Below, piece by piece: positions 16,823-25,775 of a stretch of 64,000 nucleotides of DNA. Numbering within the stretch: the first letter of the stretch is position 1; the number at the start of each line of letters is the position of its first letter. Made by a program: the position numbers and the translations under genes. The DNA is from Paraburkholderia phenazinium. GTDB taxonomy: Bacteria > Pseudomonadota > Gammaproteobacteria > Burkholderiales > Burkholderiaceae. The notes beneath the pieces were generated by a model that was not told the DNA's origin, ran no database searches, and saw nothing but the letters and a program-made list of their open reading frames with translations. The stretch is from positions 62,001 to 126,000 of the forward strand of contig NZ_FNCJ01000019.1 in assembly GCF_900100735.1 (NCBI RefSeq), given 5' to 3'.

Positions 16823-17144
16823 AGGCCTCTTCAGGGAATGCATGGGGTAACGGGGCGTATCACCGGCGTGCGTCGCTGCGGCGGAAGCCGCGAGTGAGGA
16901 GGAGGTGCACCCAGCCTGCACGTAGACGCGCAGAAAGCCGTGAAGATAGCTTATGCCTTGCATTTCGCCAACCTCGCCGATTTTGTATCGGCGTTGCGCC
17001 TTGCCGAACGTGGCGTGCGAAGGGGCGATCCACCCTTGGTGGATCCCGCGGCGCAAGGGGGGCAGCACGACCAGGGTTTCCGTGGATGCAGATCCTGCCT
17101 CAAATTTGTATGATGACCCGATCACATGATCAATTGAGAGCCGC
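16823..17144. promoter_or_regulatory. Divergent control region between the IclR and GntR regulators
   Basis: There is no gene here. Three inverted repeats are visible: CGCCGAT/ATCGGCG (16975-16993, 5-nt loop), GATCCACC/GGTGGATC (17027-17045, 3-nt loop) and GATCACATGATC (17120-17131), the last only 13 nt before the GntR start. The third has the size and place of an autoregulatory operator for the FCD-type GntR protein. Confidence 0.5.
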
Positions 17145-17849
17145 ATGTTCGAGAAGATTCCCGCCCGCGCACTGAGCGACACGGTTGCGCAGCAATTGCT
17201 CAAGCAGATCGATAAAGGCACCTTCGCGCGCGGCGGCAAGCTGCCGACGGAAGCCGTGCTGGCCGAGCAGTTCGGCGTCAGCCGCACGGTGATTCGCGAA
17301 GCGATTTCGCGCCTGAAGAACGAGGGCGTGGTGGAGCCGCGTCAGGGCAGCGGGGTGTTCATCGCGGCGCACGGCGCGATCCGGCCGCTGCGCATCGACT
17401 ACGCGGAAGCCGTCGAAGCCGGCTCGGTGTTGCAGATTCTCGCGCTGCGCCGGGCGATTGAGGCCGAGGTCGCCTCCGAGGCCGCGATGCGGCGCAGCGA
17501 CGCCGACATGATGTTGATCGACGCCGCGCTGGCGAAGATCGACGAGGCGGTGGCCGAGGGGCACGACGGCGTCGCTGAGGACGTGGCCTTTCATCGCGCC
17601 ATCGCCGAGGCCACGGGCAATCCGTATTTCCTCAAGACACTCGCGTTCCTGAATCAGTACCTCGAAGCCGGCACCGTCGTCACGCGCCGCAACGAGGCAC
17701 TGCGTGAAGACTTTTCGCGCCAGGTGCGCGACGAGCATGCGGCGATTGTCGCGGCGATTCGCGCGGGCGATCCGATGGAGGCGCGCAACGCCGCTCGCAC
17801 GCATATGTACAACGCAGCCCGCCGCCTGGCGGAAGCCGGCATTTGCTGA
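17145..17849 (+). CDS. GntR/FadR-family (FCD) regulator of the tetronate cluster
   Basis: A 234-aa protein with an N-terminal GntR wHTH (about residues 8-75: LPTEAVLAEQFGVSRTVIRE, RQGSGVFI) and an FCD ligand-binding domain (about 95-220). It heads the ltnD-otnK-otnC-transporter-otnI-denD gene run on the same strand, the usual place for the local regulator that responds to the sugar acid or an intermediate. A palindrome GATCACATGATC just upstream suggests autoregulation. Confidence 0.88.
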   Translation: MFEKIPARALSDTVAQQLLKQIDKGTFARGGKLPTEAVLAEQFGVSRTVIREAISRLKNEGVVEPRQGSGVFIAAHGAIRPLRIDYAEAVEAGSVLQILALRRAIEAEVASEAAMRRSDADMMLIDAALAKIDEAVAEGHDGVAEDVAFHRAIAEATGNPYFLKTLAFLNQYLEAGTVVTRRNEALREDFSRQVRDEHAAIVAAIRAGDPMEARNAARTHMYNAARRLAEAGIC

Positions 17850-17943
17850 GGTTTGGCCATTGATCCTTGATTGAGACGTGAGTGCGCTGGCGCACTGGCA
17901 GCGTGACCACCTCGAACGATACGAATCTCACCCGGAGTAGAGC

Positions 17944-18837
17944 ATGTCCAGAAATGTCGGAGTCATCGGCCTGGGGGCAATGGGGCTGGGCGTTGCCCAC
18001 TCGTTGCTGCGGGCAGGTTTCAGGGTGCACGCCTGCGATTTGCGCAGCGCCGTGCTGGAGCGTTTCGCTACGGACGGCGGCGTTGCCTGTGCCAGCCCCG
18101 CTGAGCTGGGGGCGCAGTGTGAGGTGGTCATCACGCTGGTGGTCAATGCGGCGCAGACCGAGGCGGTATTGTTTGGCGCGCAGGGTGCCGTGGCCGCCAT
18201 GAAGCCGGGTGGGGTGGTGATTGCGAGCGCGACGGTTGCCCCTGACTTCGCGATTGAGCTCGGCAAGCGCATCGAGGCCGCCGGTCTGCAGATGCTCGAC
18301 GCGCCTGTCTCGGGCGGCGCGGCGCGTGCCGCCTCCGGCGAGATGACCATGATGACCTCGGGCCCCGCCGCTGCCTACGCCGCCTGTGAGGACGTGCTGG
18401 CCGCAATGGCCGGCAAGGTCTACCGGCTGGGCGCGGCGCACGGTGTCGGCTCGAAAGTGAAGATCATCAATCAGTTGCTCGCCGGCGTGCATATTGCCGC
18501 CGCCGCGGAAGCGATGGCGCTCGGCCTGCGCGAGGGCGTCGACGCCGAGTCGCTCTACGACGTGATCACGCATAGCGCGGGCAATTCGTGGATGTTCGAA
18601 AACCGCGTGCCGCACATCCTCAAGGGCGATTACACGCCGCTCTCGGCGGTCGATATCTTCGTCAAGGATCTGGGTCTCGTGCTGGATACGGCACGCCGCT
18701 CGAAATTCCCATTGCCGCTTTCGGCCGCGGCGCATCAGATGTTCATGATGGCGTCGTCGGCCGGGCACGGCGGCGAGGACGACTCGGCGGTGATCAAGAT
18801 TTTCCCCGGCATCGACGTGCCGGCCGCGAAGTCATAG
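17944..18837 (+). CDS. ltnD: L-threonate dehydrogenase LtnD
   Basis: A 297-aa beta-hydroxyacid dehydrogenase: NAD-binding GLGAMGLG (about residues 9-16), substrate box DAPVSGGAARAASGEMTMM (about 119-137) and catalytic-lysine segment GSKVKIINQLL (about 174-184). In the threonate pathway it oxidises L-threonate to 2-oxo-tetronate. The assignment to LtnD rather than other 3-hydroxyisobutyrate-type enzymes rests mainly on linkage to otnK, otnC and otnI. The otnK gene follows after 13 nt. Confidence 0.85.
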   Translation: MSRNVGVIGLGAMGLGVAHSLLRAGFRVHACDLRSAVLERFATDGGVACASPAELGAQCEVVITLVVNAAQTEAVLFGAQGAVAAMKPGGVVIASATVAPDFAIELGKRIEAAGLQMLDAPVSGGAARAASGEMTMMTSGPAAAYAACEDVLAAMAGKVYRLGAAHGVGSKVKIINQLLAGVHIAAAAEAMALGLREGVDAESLYDVITHSAGNSWMFENRVPHILKGDYTPLSAVDIFVKDLGLVLDTARRSKFPLPLSAAAHQMFMMASSAGHGGEDDSAVIKIFPGIDVPAAKS

Positions 18838-18850
18838 CAGGAGCGCCGCC

Positions 18851-20200
18851 ATGACCACTTCATCCCCGCGGCCGCTGTTGGGCTGCATCGCCGACGATTT
18901 TACGGGCGCCACGGATCTGGCCAACATGCTGGTGCGCGGCGGCATGCGCACGGTTCAGACCATCGGCGTGCCGCAATCAGATGAACCGGTGGCGGCCGAT
19001 GCGCTGGTGGTTGCGCTGAAATCGCGCACCATCCCGGCCGCTGACGCGGTGGCGCAGTCGCTCGCCGCGCTCGACTGGTTGCGCGCGCAAGGTTGCCGCC
19101 AATTCTTCTTCAAGTACTGCTCGACCTTCGATTCGACGGATGCGGGCAATATCGGCCCGGTTGCGGATGCCTTGCTTGATGCGCTGGCTGGCTCAAGCTC
19201 TGGGCCTGGCTCTACCGGGTACAGGGAGACGCATGGCAGCGCGGAAGCCTTCACGATCGCTTGCCCTGCGTTTCCGGAGAACGGACGCACGATCTACCGC
19301 GGCCATCTGTTCGTCGGCGACGTGTTGCTCAACGAGTCCGGCATGGAGAACCACCCGCTCACGCCGATGACCGACGCGAATCTCGTGCGCGTCTTGCAGC
19401 GGCAGACAGCGTCGAAGGTCGGGCTCGTGCGTTATGACCGTGTCGCGCAGGGTGTGGAGGCGGTGCGCGAATCGTTCGACGCGTTAAGGTGCGACGGCGT
19501 GCGCATGGCGATCGCCGACGCGCTTTCCGACGCCGATCTGCATGCGCTCGGCGAGGCCTGTGCGGACCTCAAGCTGATCACGGGCGGCTCCGGTGTCGCA
19601 CTCGGCTTGCCGGCGAACTTCCGCCGTGCCGGGCTGCTGGCCGGTACGGCAGACGCGGGGCAGTTGCCGCGCGTCGAAGGTCTCTCGGTCGTGCTTGCGG
19701 GCAGCGCCTCCAAAGCGACCAACGCGCAGGTGGCGGCCTGGCGCGCCAGCCGGCCCGCGTTTCGTGTCGATCCGCTGGCGGTTGCGCGCGGCGAGCCGGT
19801 GGTCGAACAGGCGCTCGCGTTTGCGCGTGAACACTTCGGCGCTAGCCAGCCGGTGCTGATCTATGCCACGGCGACGCCCGACGAAGTGAAGGCGGTCCAG
19901 CGCGAACTCGGCGTCGAACAGGCGGGGCACCTGGTTGAAGGCACGCTGGCATCAATCGCGCGCGGCTTGCTGGACCTCGGTGTACGCAAGTTCGTGGTCG
20001 CCGGTGGCGAGACCTCCGGTGCCGTGGTCCAGGCGCTCGACGTGCATACGCTGCGCATCGGCGCGCAGATCGATCCGGGCGTGCCGGCCACCGCGACCAC
20101 CGGCGATGTGCCGCTTGCGCTCGCGCTCAAGTCCGGCAACTTCGGCGCGACCGATTTCTTTGCCAAGGCGTTGCGTCATCTCGACGGAGCGGCGCCATGA
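18851..20200 (+). CDS. otnK: 3-oxo-tetronate kinase OtnK
   Basis: A 449-aa four-carbon acid sugar kinase of the DUF1537 type. The N-terminal domain has LGCIADDFTGATDLANML (about residues 11-28) and the C-terminal nucleotide-binding domain has the Gly-rich VAGGETSGAV (about 383-392). It phosphorylates 3-oxo-tetronate (3-dehydro-threonate/erythronate) at O4. It is slightly longer than usual because of a Gly/Ser-rich insert near residue 115. Its stop overlaps the otnC start by 4 nt (ATGA), so the two are coupled. Confidence 0.9.
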   Translation: MTTSSPRPLLGCIADDFTGATDLANMLVRGGMRTVQTIGVPQSDEPVAADALVVALKSRTIPAADAVAQSLAALDWLRAQGCRQFFFKYCSTFDSTDAGNIGPVADALLDALAGSSSGPGSTGYRETHGSAEAFTIACPAFPENGRTIYRGHLFVGDVLLNESGMENHPLTPMTDANLVRVLQRQTASKVGLVRYDRVAQGVEAVRESFDALRCDGVRMAIADALSDADLHALGEACADLKLITGGSGVALGLPANFRRAGLLAGTADAGQLPRVEGLSVVLAGSASKATNAQVAAWRASRPAFRVDPLAVARGEPVVEQALAFAREHFGASQPVLIYATATPDEVKAVQRELGVEQAGHLVEGTLASIARGLLDLGVRKFVVAGGETSGAVVQALDVHTLRIGAQIDPGVPATATTGDVPLALALKSGNFGATDFFAKALRHLDGAAP

Positions 20201-20853
20201 CGTTAGGAATCCATAGCAGCGAAGAAGCGAGAATCCGAGAGGAAATCTGCACCACGGGCGCGAGCTTGTATCAGCGCGGCTATACGGTGGGCACCGCCGG
20301 CAATATCAGCGCGCGCCTCGACGACGGCTGGCTGATTACGCCAACCGACGCCTGCCTCGGCCGGCTCGATCCCGCTGAGATTGCCAAGGTGGACCTGGCG
20401 GGCAATCCGGTGTCCGGCGGCAAGCCGTCGAAGACCCTGGCGCTGCATCGCGGCATCTACGCACGCAACGCGCAAACCCGCGGTGTCGTGCATACCCATT
20501 CGACGCATCTGGTTGCCTTGACGTTAGCGGGCGTGTGGAGCGAAGCCGACGTGCTGCCACCGATCACCCCGTACTACGTGATGAAAGTCGGCCACATTCC
20601 GCTGATTCGCTACCGGCGCCCGGGCGATCCGCAAGTGGCGGAGCAAATTGCAGCGCTGGCCGACACCGTGCGCGGCGTGCTGCTGGAGCGGCTCGGGCCG
20701 GTGGTCTGGGAGCGCTCGGTGGCGCAGGCGTCGTATGCGCTGGAAGAGCTCGAGGAGACGGCGCGCCTGTGGCTAATGACGAACCCGCGTCCGGCACCGC
20801 TCGATGCTGCGGCGCTGGAGGAATTAGGCAATGCATTCGGCGCGCGCTGGTAG
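20197..20853 (+). CDS. otnC: 3-oxo-tetronate 4-phosphate decarboxylase OtnC
   Basis: A 218-aa class II aldolase-family protein. It has the phosphate-binding GTAGNISAR (about residues 30-38), the metal-binding HTHSTH (about 92-97) and a third histidine in KVGHIPLIRY. It decarboxylates the OtnK product to dihydroxyacetone phosphate, feeding glycolysis. It is translationally coupled to otnK through a 4-nt overlap. Confidence 0.9.
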   Translation: MTLGIHSSEEARIREEICTTGASLYQRGYTVGTAGNISARLDDGWLITPTDACLGRLDPAEIAKVDLAGNPVSGGKPSKTLALHRGIYARNAQTRGVVHTHSTHLVALTLAGVWSEADVLPPITPYYVMKVGHIPLIRYRRPGDPQVAEQIAALADTVRGVLLERLGPVVWERSVAQASYALEELEETARLWLMTNPRPAPLDAAALEELGNAFGARW

Positions 20854-21014
20854 CGCTGGCTAACTGAAACGCGGCGAAACGTGCCGAAACCCAGCGAGAC
20901 GCGGCGATACGTGACACGTCCCAAAGCCAGACCCCGCGACGCGACTGATACCCATAAAGCCCGATGGCTGCCCACGGCATACCGTCGCAGGCCAATCATC
21001 AAAGGAGACAATGC

Positions 21015-22355
21015 ATGAGTTCTTACCAGGCGGCTTCCCTCCGACCCGACGGCCCCGCTGCACAGGCCGCCGGACAACCCGGCACGGCTGAAGTCGAACG
21101 CACGTACCGGAAGGTGTTCTGGCGCATCGTGCCGTTCCTGATGCTGTGCTACGTGGTCGCGTATCTCGACCGGGTCAACGTCGGCTTCGCCAAGCTGCAG
21201 ATGTCGACGGATCTCGCGTTCAGCGAAACGGTCTTCGGCCTCGGCGCCGGCGTATTCTTTATCGGTTACTTCCTGTTCGAATTGCCGAGCAACATCCTGA
21301 TGCACAAGCTCGGCGCGCGCATCTGGATTGCGCGGATCATGATCACATGGGGCCTGCTGTCGGCGGTGTTCGTGTTTGTGAAGACGCCTGCGCAGTTCTA
21401 CATCCTGCGTTTCCTGCTCGGGCTCGCCGAAGCCGGCTTCTATCCCGGCGTGATCCTGTACCTGACCTACTGGTTTCCGTCGCATCGCCGCGCGAAGATC
21501 ATCGCGGTGTTCATGTCGGCGATTCCCGTCTCGGGCATCTTTGGCAATCCGCTGTCCGGCTGGATCATGCAATCGTTTCATGGCAATCAGGGCTTTGCCG
21601 GCTGGCAATGGATGTTCCTGATCGAAGCGATCCCCGCTATCGCGATCGGCATTGCGACGATCCTGTACCTCGACAACGGCATCGCCAACGCCAAATGGCT
21701 CAGCGAGCGCGAGAAGCGCCTGCTGAGCGACGACATCGCCGCGCAGCGGCAAGAGAAAACTCGCACGCATTCGGTCGGCGCGGTGTTTCGCGATCCGCGC
21801 ACGTGGTGGATGTCGCTGATCTACTTTGCCTTCGTCACCGGGCAGTATGGCTTGACGTTCTGGATGCCTACGCTCATCAAATCGACGGGCGTGTCCGGGT
21901 CGTTCGAAATCGGGCTGCTCAGCGCGATTCCCTTCCTTTGCGCGATTGTCGTGATGAACATCATGGGCCACAGCTCGGACCGGTTGCGCGAGCGTCGCTG
22001 GCATCTGATCGGGCCGGCGCTGTGCGGGGCGATAGGCTTCACGGTGGCGGCTTCGTTTGCGCACAATACCGTAGTGTCCATCGCGTTCCTGTCGCTCGCG
22101 GCAGCCGGCGTGCTGACCTGCGCACCGCTGTTCTGGTCGTTGCCTACGGCCTTTATGTCGGGCGCCACGGCGGCCGCCGGTATCGCCATCATCAATTCGA
22201 TCGGTAACCTGGCCGGTTTCGCTAGCCCGTACATGATCGGCTACCTGAAGGACCTGACACATAGCACCCAATCCGGCATGTACGTGCTGGCCAGCATGCT
22301 GGTGATCGGCGCGCTCGCAGTCTGGTTCACCCCGGCGAAACTCGTCAATCGATAG
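21015..22355 (+). CDS. MFS transporter, anion:cation symporter type, likely for tetronates
   Basis: A 446-aa, 12-helix transporter with ACS-family marks: YLDRVNVGFAKLQM after helix 1, GLAEAGFYPGVILYLTYWFP between helices 4 and 5, and a central loop followed by helices 7-12. The start at 21015 is 7 nt after AAGGAG; an out-of-frame ATG lies at 21011. It sits inside the tetronate cluster, so uptake of L-threonate and/or D-erythronate is the likely role. The 160 bp upstream contain imperfect repeats of GAAACGYGGCG type. Confidence 0.88.
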   Translation: MSSYQAASLRPDGPAAQAAGQPGTAEVERTYRKVFWRIVPFLMLCYVVAYLDRVNVGFAKLQMSTDLAFSETVFGLGAGVFFIGYFLFELPSNILMHKLGARIWIARIMITWGLLSAVFVFVKTPAQFYILRFLLGLAEAGFYPGVILYLTYWFPSHRRAKIIAVFMSAIPVSGIFGNPLSGWIMQSFHGNQGFAGWQWMFLIEAIPAIAIGIATILYLDNGIANAKWLSEREKRLLSDDIAAQRQEKTRTHSVGAVFRDPRTWWMSLIYFAFVTGQYGLTFWMPTLIKSTGVSGSFEIGLLSAIPFLCAIVVMNIMGHSSDRLRERRWHLIGPALCGAIGFTVAASFAHNTVVSIAFLSLAAAGVLTCAPLFWSLPTAFMSGATAAAGIAIINSIGNLAGFASPYMIGYLKDLTHSTQSGMYVLASMLVIGALAVWFTPAKLVNR

Positions 22356-22425
22356 AGATGTCCGTATTTGCCTGTCTGCCGGGCGCTGGGTGCCTGGCAG
22401 TTCAATAGTAAAAGGAGCTGCTGCA

Positions 22426-23235
22426 ATGCCTCGCTTCGCTGCCAATCTGACGATGATGTACAACGAGCACGGCTTCCTGGACCGTTTTGCCGCTGCGGCG
22501 CAAGACGGCTTCAAGGCCGTGGAGTTTTTGTTTCCCTACGATTTTCCGGCCACGGAGCTGAAGACCCGGCTCGCCGACCATGGCCTGATCCAGGCGCTGT
22601 TCAATGCGCCGCCGGGCGACTGGGCGGCGGGTGAACGCGGCATCGCCTCGCTGCCCGGCCGCGAAGACGAGTTCCGCCGCAGCGTCGATACCGCGCTCGA
22701 CTACGCGCGCCAACTGGGCAACCGCAAGCTGCACGTGATGGCCGGCCTGATTGCGCCGGGGCAGTCGCGCGAGCGGCATCGCGAGGTATATCTGCAGAAC
22801 CTCGCGTACGCCGCGCAGACCGCCCAGGCAGACGGGATCACAGTGGTCATCGAGCCGATCAACACGCGCGATATCCCAGGCTTCTTTCTCAACCGCCAGG
22901 ACGACGCGCAGTCGATCTGCGCGGAAGTGGGTGCGCCGAACCTGAAGGTGCAGTTCGACTGCTATCACTGCCAGATCGTCGAAGGCGATCTCGCCGTCAA
23001 GCTCAAGCGCGATATGGCGGGCATCGGTCATATCCAGATTGCCGGCGTGCCTGAGAGGCATGAACCGGATCTTGGCGAAGTGAACTACCCATATCTCTTC
23101 GATCTGATCGACCAGCTTGGCTACGACGGCTGGATTGGTTGCGAATACCGGCCACGGGCGGGCACCTCCGCGGGTTTGGGCTGGCTCAAGCCATATCTGG
23201 AGAACCATACCGATCAAGGACAGGCGACATCATGA
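22426..23235 (+). CDS. otnI: 2-oxo-tetronate isomerase OtnI (hydroxypyruvate-isomerase family)
   Basis: A 269-aa TIM-barrel protein of the Hyi/OtnI family: MPRFAANLTMMYNEHGFLDR at the N-terminus, metal-site glutamates in VVIEPINTRD and IGCEYRP, and QFDCYHCQIVEGD. It converts 2-oxo-tetronate to 3-oxo-tetronate, the OtnK substrate. The start has AAAGGAG 9 nt upstream. Its stop overlaps the denD start by 4 nt. Confidence 0.88.
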   Translation: MPRFAANLTMMYNEHGFLDRFAAAAQDGFKAVEFLFPYDFPATELKTRLADHGLIQALFNAPPGDWAAGERGIASLPGREDEFRRSVDTALDYARQLGNRKLHVMAGLIAPGQSRERHREVYLQNLAYAAQTAQADGITVVIEPINTRDIPGFFLNRQDDAQSICAEVGAPNLKVQFDCYHCQIVEGDLAVKLKRDMAGIGHIQIAGVPERHEPDLGEVNYPYLFDLIDQLGYDGWIGCEYRPRAGTSAGLGWLKPYLENHTDQGQATS

Positions 23236-24212
23236 AAGTACTGATCACTGGCGGTGCAGGGTTTCTTGGCCAACGTCTCGCGCGTGAACTGCTGGCGCGC
23301 GGCACCCTGAAGGGAGCGGATGGCGTGTCGCAGCCGCTGACCGAACTCGTGTTGCTGGACGTCGTGGCGGCGAGCGGCTTCAGCGATAGCCGGGTGCGCG
23401 TCGAAGTGGGCGATATCGCCGAGCGCAGCGTGCTCGAGGGCTTGATCGACGCCGAGACTTCGGCCATCTTCCATCTGGCCGCGATTGTCAGCGGTCAGGC
23501 GGAAGCGGATTTCGATCTCGGCATGCGCATCAATCTCGATGCCTCGCGTCTGCTGCTCGAAGCCTGCAGGGTGCGCGGCCACCGGCCCCGCGTGCTATTC
23601 ACCAGTTCGGTCGCGGTGTACGGCGGACAGATGCCCGACGTAGTGCGCGACGATACGGCGCTCAATCCGCAATCTTCATACGGCACCCAGAAGGCGATAG
23701 CCGAGCTGCTGCTGAACGATTACACGCGGCGCGGCTTCGTCGATGGCCGGGTGTTGCGGCTGCCCACCATCAGCGTGCGTCCAGGTAAGCCGAATGCCGC
23801 GGCTTCGTCGTTCGCGAGCGGCATCATCCGCGAACCGCTGAACGGCGAGACCGCGATCTGCCCCGTGGCGGGCAGCACGCGGCTATGGCTGCTGTCGCCG
23901 CGCAAGGCGATTGCCTGCCTGATTGCAGGTCTCGAACTCGACGCCGCCGCGCTCGGCAACCAGCGCGTGCTGAACCTGCCGGGCATTTCGGTGAGCGTCG
24001 ACGAAATGGTGGCGGCGCTGCGGGAAGTTGCCGGAGAGGCGGTGGTCAAGCGCATCGACTGGCAAGCCGACCCGCGCATCGAGAAGATCGTCGGCAGTTG
24101 GCCGGGCCGCTGGGATACCCGCCGCGCCGAACAACTGGGCCTGCCGGGCGAAACGAGCTTTGCGGACGTGATTCGCAGCTACATCGAAGACGAGCATCTC
24201 CCGCCTGGCTGA
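23232..24212 (+). CDS. denD: D-erythronate dehydrogenase DenD
   Basis: A 326-aa extended short-chain dehydrogenase: NAD-binding GGAGFLGQRL (residues 7-16), catalytic Ser about 125 (FTSSVAVYGG) and Y150/K154 (SYGTQKA). In the tetronate pathway it oxidises D-erythronate to 2-oxo-tetronate. It starts within the otnI stop codon region (ATGA overlap). With LtnD in the same cluster, the organism should use both L-threonate and D-erythronate through a shared lower pathway. Confidence 0.87.
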   Translation: MKVLITGGAGFLGQRLARELLARGTLKGADGVSQPLTELVLLDVVAASGFSDSRVRVEVGDIAERSVLEGLIDAETSAIFHLAAIVSGQAEADFDLGMRINLDASRLLLEACRVRGHRPRVLFTSSVAVYGGQMPDVVRDDTALNPQSSYGTQKAIAELLLNDYTRRGFVDGRVLRLPTISVRPGKPNAAASSFASGIIREPLNGETAICPVAGSTRLWLLSPRKAIACLIAGLELDAAALGNQRVLNLPGISVSVDEMVAALREVAGEAVVKRIDWQADPRIEKIVGSWPGRWDTRRAEQLGLPGETSFADVIRSYIEDEHLPPG

Positions 24213-24317
24213 CGGCGAGGGCGGCGCAGCGCTGCCGTTTGCCGCTTTCAGTCATGATCGGTCACTATTCGCCACGCTTGACATCGTTTCCTGGGCGCGC
24301 CTATCATCATGGCAATT

Positions 24318-24351
24318 GTTCGATATACGATCTACTGTTCGCATATAGAAC
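24318..24351 (+). promoter_or_regulatory. Tandem PcaR/IclR-like operator boxes before the thiolase gene
   Basis: GTTCGATATACGATC (24318-24332) and GTTCGCATATAGAAC (24337-24351) start 19 bp apart, about 50-85 nt before the thiolase ATG. Both resemble the GTTCGATAATCGCAC box described for PcaR-type regulators, and the second is nearly palindromic. A PcaR-like protein is encoded at 15,989-16,822. The match is by eye. Confidence 0.5.
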
Positions 24352-24401
24352 ATTCCGCATCCTCGTGATAGAGCCGAGGCCGCACCCAACTGGAGACACT
24401 C

Positions 24402-25604
24402 ATGACTGAAGCTTTCTTGTGCGACGCGATTCGCACGCCGATCGGCCGCTACGCGGGCTCGTTATCGTCGGTGCGTGCCGACGACCTTGGCGCAGTGCCG
24501 CTCAAGGCGCTGATGGAGCGCAACAAGGAGGTGGACTGGAGCGCCATCGACGACGTGATCTACGGCTGCGCCAACCAGGCAGGCGAAGACAACCGCAATG
24601 TCGCGCGCATGTCGCTGCTGCTGGCGGGTCTGCCGCAGGCGGTGCCGGGCTCCACGGTGAATCGCTTGTGCGGTTCGGGCATGGACGCGGTGGGCATTGC
24701 CGCACGCGCGATCAAATCGGGTGAGGCGGCGCTGATGGTGGCGGGTGGTGTCGAAAGCATGAGTCGCGCCCCCTTCGTGATGGGCAAGGCGACTAGCGCG
24801 TTTTCGCGCCAGGCGGACATCTTTGATACGACGATTGGCTGGCGTTTCGTCAATCCGCTCATGAAGCAACTGTACGGTGTCGATTCGATGCCGGAGACCG
24901 GTGAGAACGTCGCGACCGACTACCACGTGAGCCGCGCCGATCAAGACGCGTTTGCGCTGCGCAGCCAGCAGAAGGCTGCACGCGCGCAGCGCGACGGCAC
25001 GCTGGCGCAGGAAATCGTCGCGGTGACGATCGCGCAGAAGAAGGGCGATCCGCTGGTGGTGTCGCAAGATGAACATCCGCGCGAGACCAGCCTCGAGACG
25101 CTTGCGAAACTGAAAGGCGTGGTGCGCCCGGACGGCACGGTGACCGCCGGCAACGCCTCGGGCGTGAACGACGGCGCCGCCGCGCTGCTGTTGGCGAACG
25201 AAGCGACCGCCAAGCGCTTTGGTCTGACGCCGCGGGCACGCGTACTGGGCATCGCCACGGCCGGCGTTGCGCCGCGCGTGATGGGCATTGGCCCGGCACC
25301 CGCCACGCAAAAGCTGCTGGCGCGCCTGAACATGACGCTGGATCAGTTCGACGTGATCGAGTTGAATGAGGCGTTTGCCTCGCAAGGTCTGGCGGTGCTG
25401 CGCGCACTCGGCGTGGCGGACGACGATGCCCGCGTGAATCCGAATGGCGGCGCCATTGCGCTTGGCCATCCGCTCGGCATGAGCGGCGCGCGGCTCGTGA
25501 CGACCGCGATGTATCAGCTGCAACGCACGCAAGGCCGCTTTGCGCTCTGCACGATGTGTATCGGCGTCGGCCAGGGTATTGCGATCGCGATTGAGCGCGT
25601 TTGA
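24402..25604 (+). CDS. pcaF: 3-oxoadipyl-CoA / acetyl-CoA thiolase (PcaF type)
   Basis: A 400-aa thiolase. Active-site nucleophile is in NRLCGSGMDA (about residue 90), the His box in NPNGGAIALGHPLGMSGAR, and the second Cys in CTMCIGVGQG. The opening TEAFLCDAIRTPIGRYAGSL and the internal DVIYGCANQAGEDNRNVARM are typical of PcaF/PaaJ, which release succinyl-CoA from 3-oxoadipyl-CoA in aromatic breakdown. It is a single gene with its own promoter region and two PcaR-like boxes. A more general acetyl-CoA acetyltransferase role cannot be excluded. Confidence 0.85.
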   Translation: MTEAFLCDAIRTPIGRYAGSLSSVRADDLGAVPLKALMERNKEVDWSAIDDVIYGCANQAGEDNRNVARMSLLLAGLPQAVPGSTVNRLCGSGMDAVGIAARAIKSGEAALMVAGGVESMSRAPFVMGKATSAFSRQADIFDTTIGWRFVNPLMKQLYGVDSMPETGENVATDYHVSRADQDAFALRSQQKAARAQRDGTLAQEIVAVTIAQKKGDPLVVSQDEHPRETSLETLAKLKGVVRPDGTVTAGNASGVNDGAAALLLANEATAKRFGLTPRARVLGIATAGVAPRVMGIGPAPATQKLLARLNMTLDQFDVIELNEAFASQGLAVLRALGVADDDARVNPNGGAIALGHPLGMSGARLVTTAMYQLQRTQGRFALCTMCIGVGQGIAIAIERV

Positions 25605-25650
25605 GCGCGTTTGAGCGCGGTAGATGGCGGTAGATGGCGGTAGATCGCGG
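25591..25650 (+). repeat. Six 10-bp tandem units across the pcaF stop codon
   Basis: Units TTGAGCGCGT, TTGAGCGCGT, TTGAGCGCGG, TAGATGGCGG, TAGATGGCGG and TAGATCGCGG run head to tail over 60 bp. The pcaF stop (25602-25604) is in the second unit, so slippage here could change the last codons but also always offers a nearby stop. Probably a slippage product. Confidence 0.8.
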
Positions 25651-25740
25651 TTGCTCGTTTAGGCAGCACGATCGACGTGAAAGCGGCAGAGCGAGCCGCA
25701 TAGACCTTAACTGATCGCCCGCCGCAGCAAGCTTCCAGAC

Positions 25741-25775
25741 AAAGGCCCCATTCGTTATCGAATGGGGCCTTTTGC
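25741..25775. terminator. Rho-independent terminator, usable in both directions
   Basis: An 11-bp perfect stem GGCCCCATTCG (25744-25754) / CGAATGGGGCC (25759-25769), TTAT loop, preceded by AAA and followed by TTTT. It ends the pcaF transcript. The rest of the 25,605-26,048 gap is AT-richer and holds no supported gene; it probably carries the promoter of the next gene. Confidence 0.88.

Noticed and set aside
20610..22514. 634-codon minus-strand frame across otnC and the MFS gene
   Set aside because: It spans two well-supported plus-strand genes and reads as low-complexity Arg/His/Asp sequence, as expected for a shadow frame.
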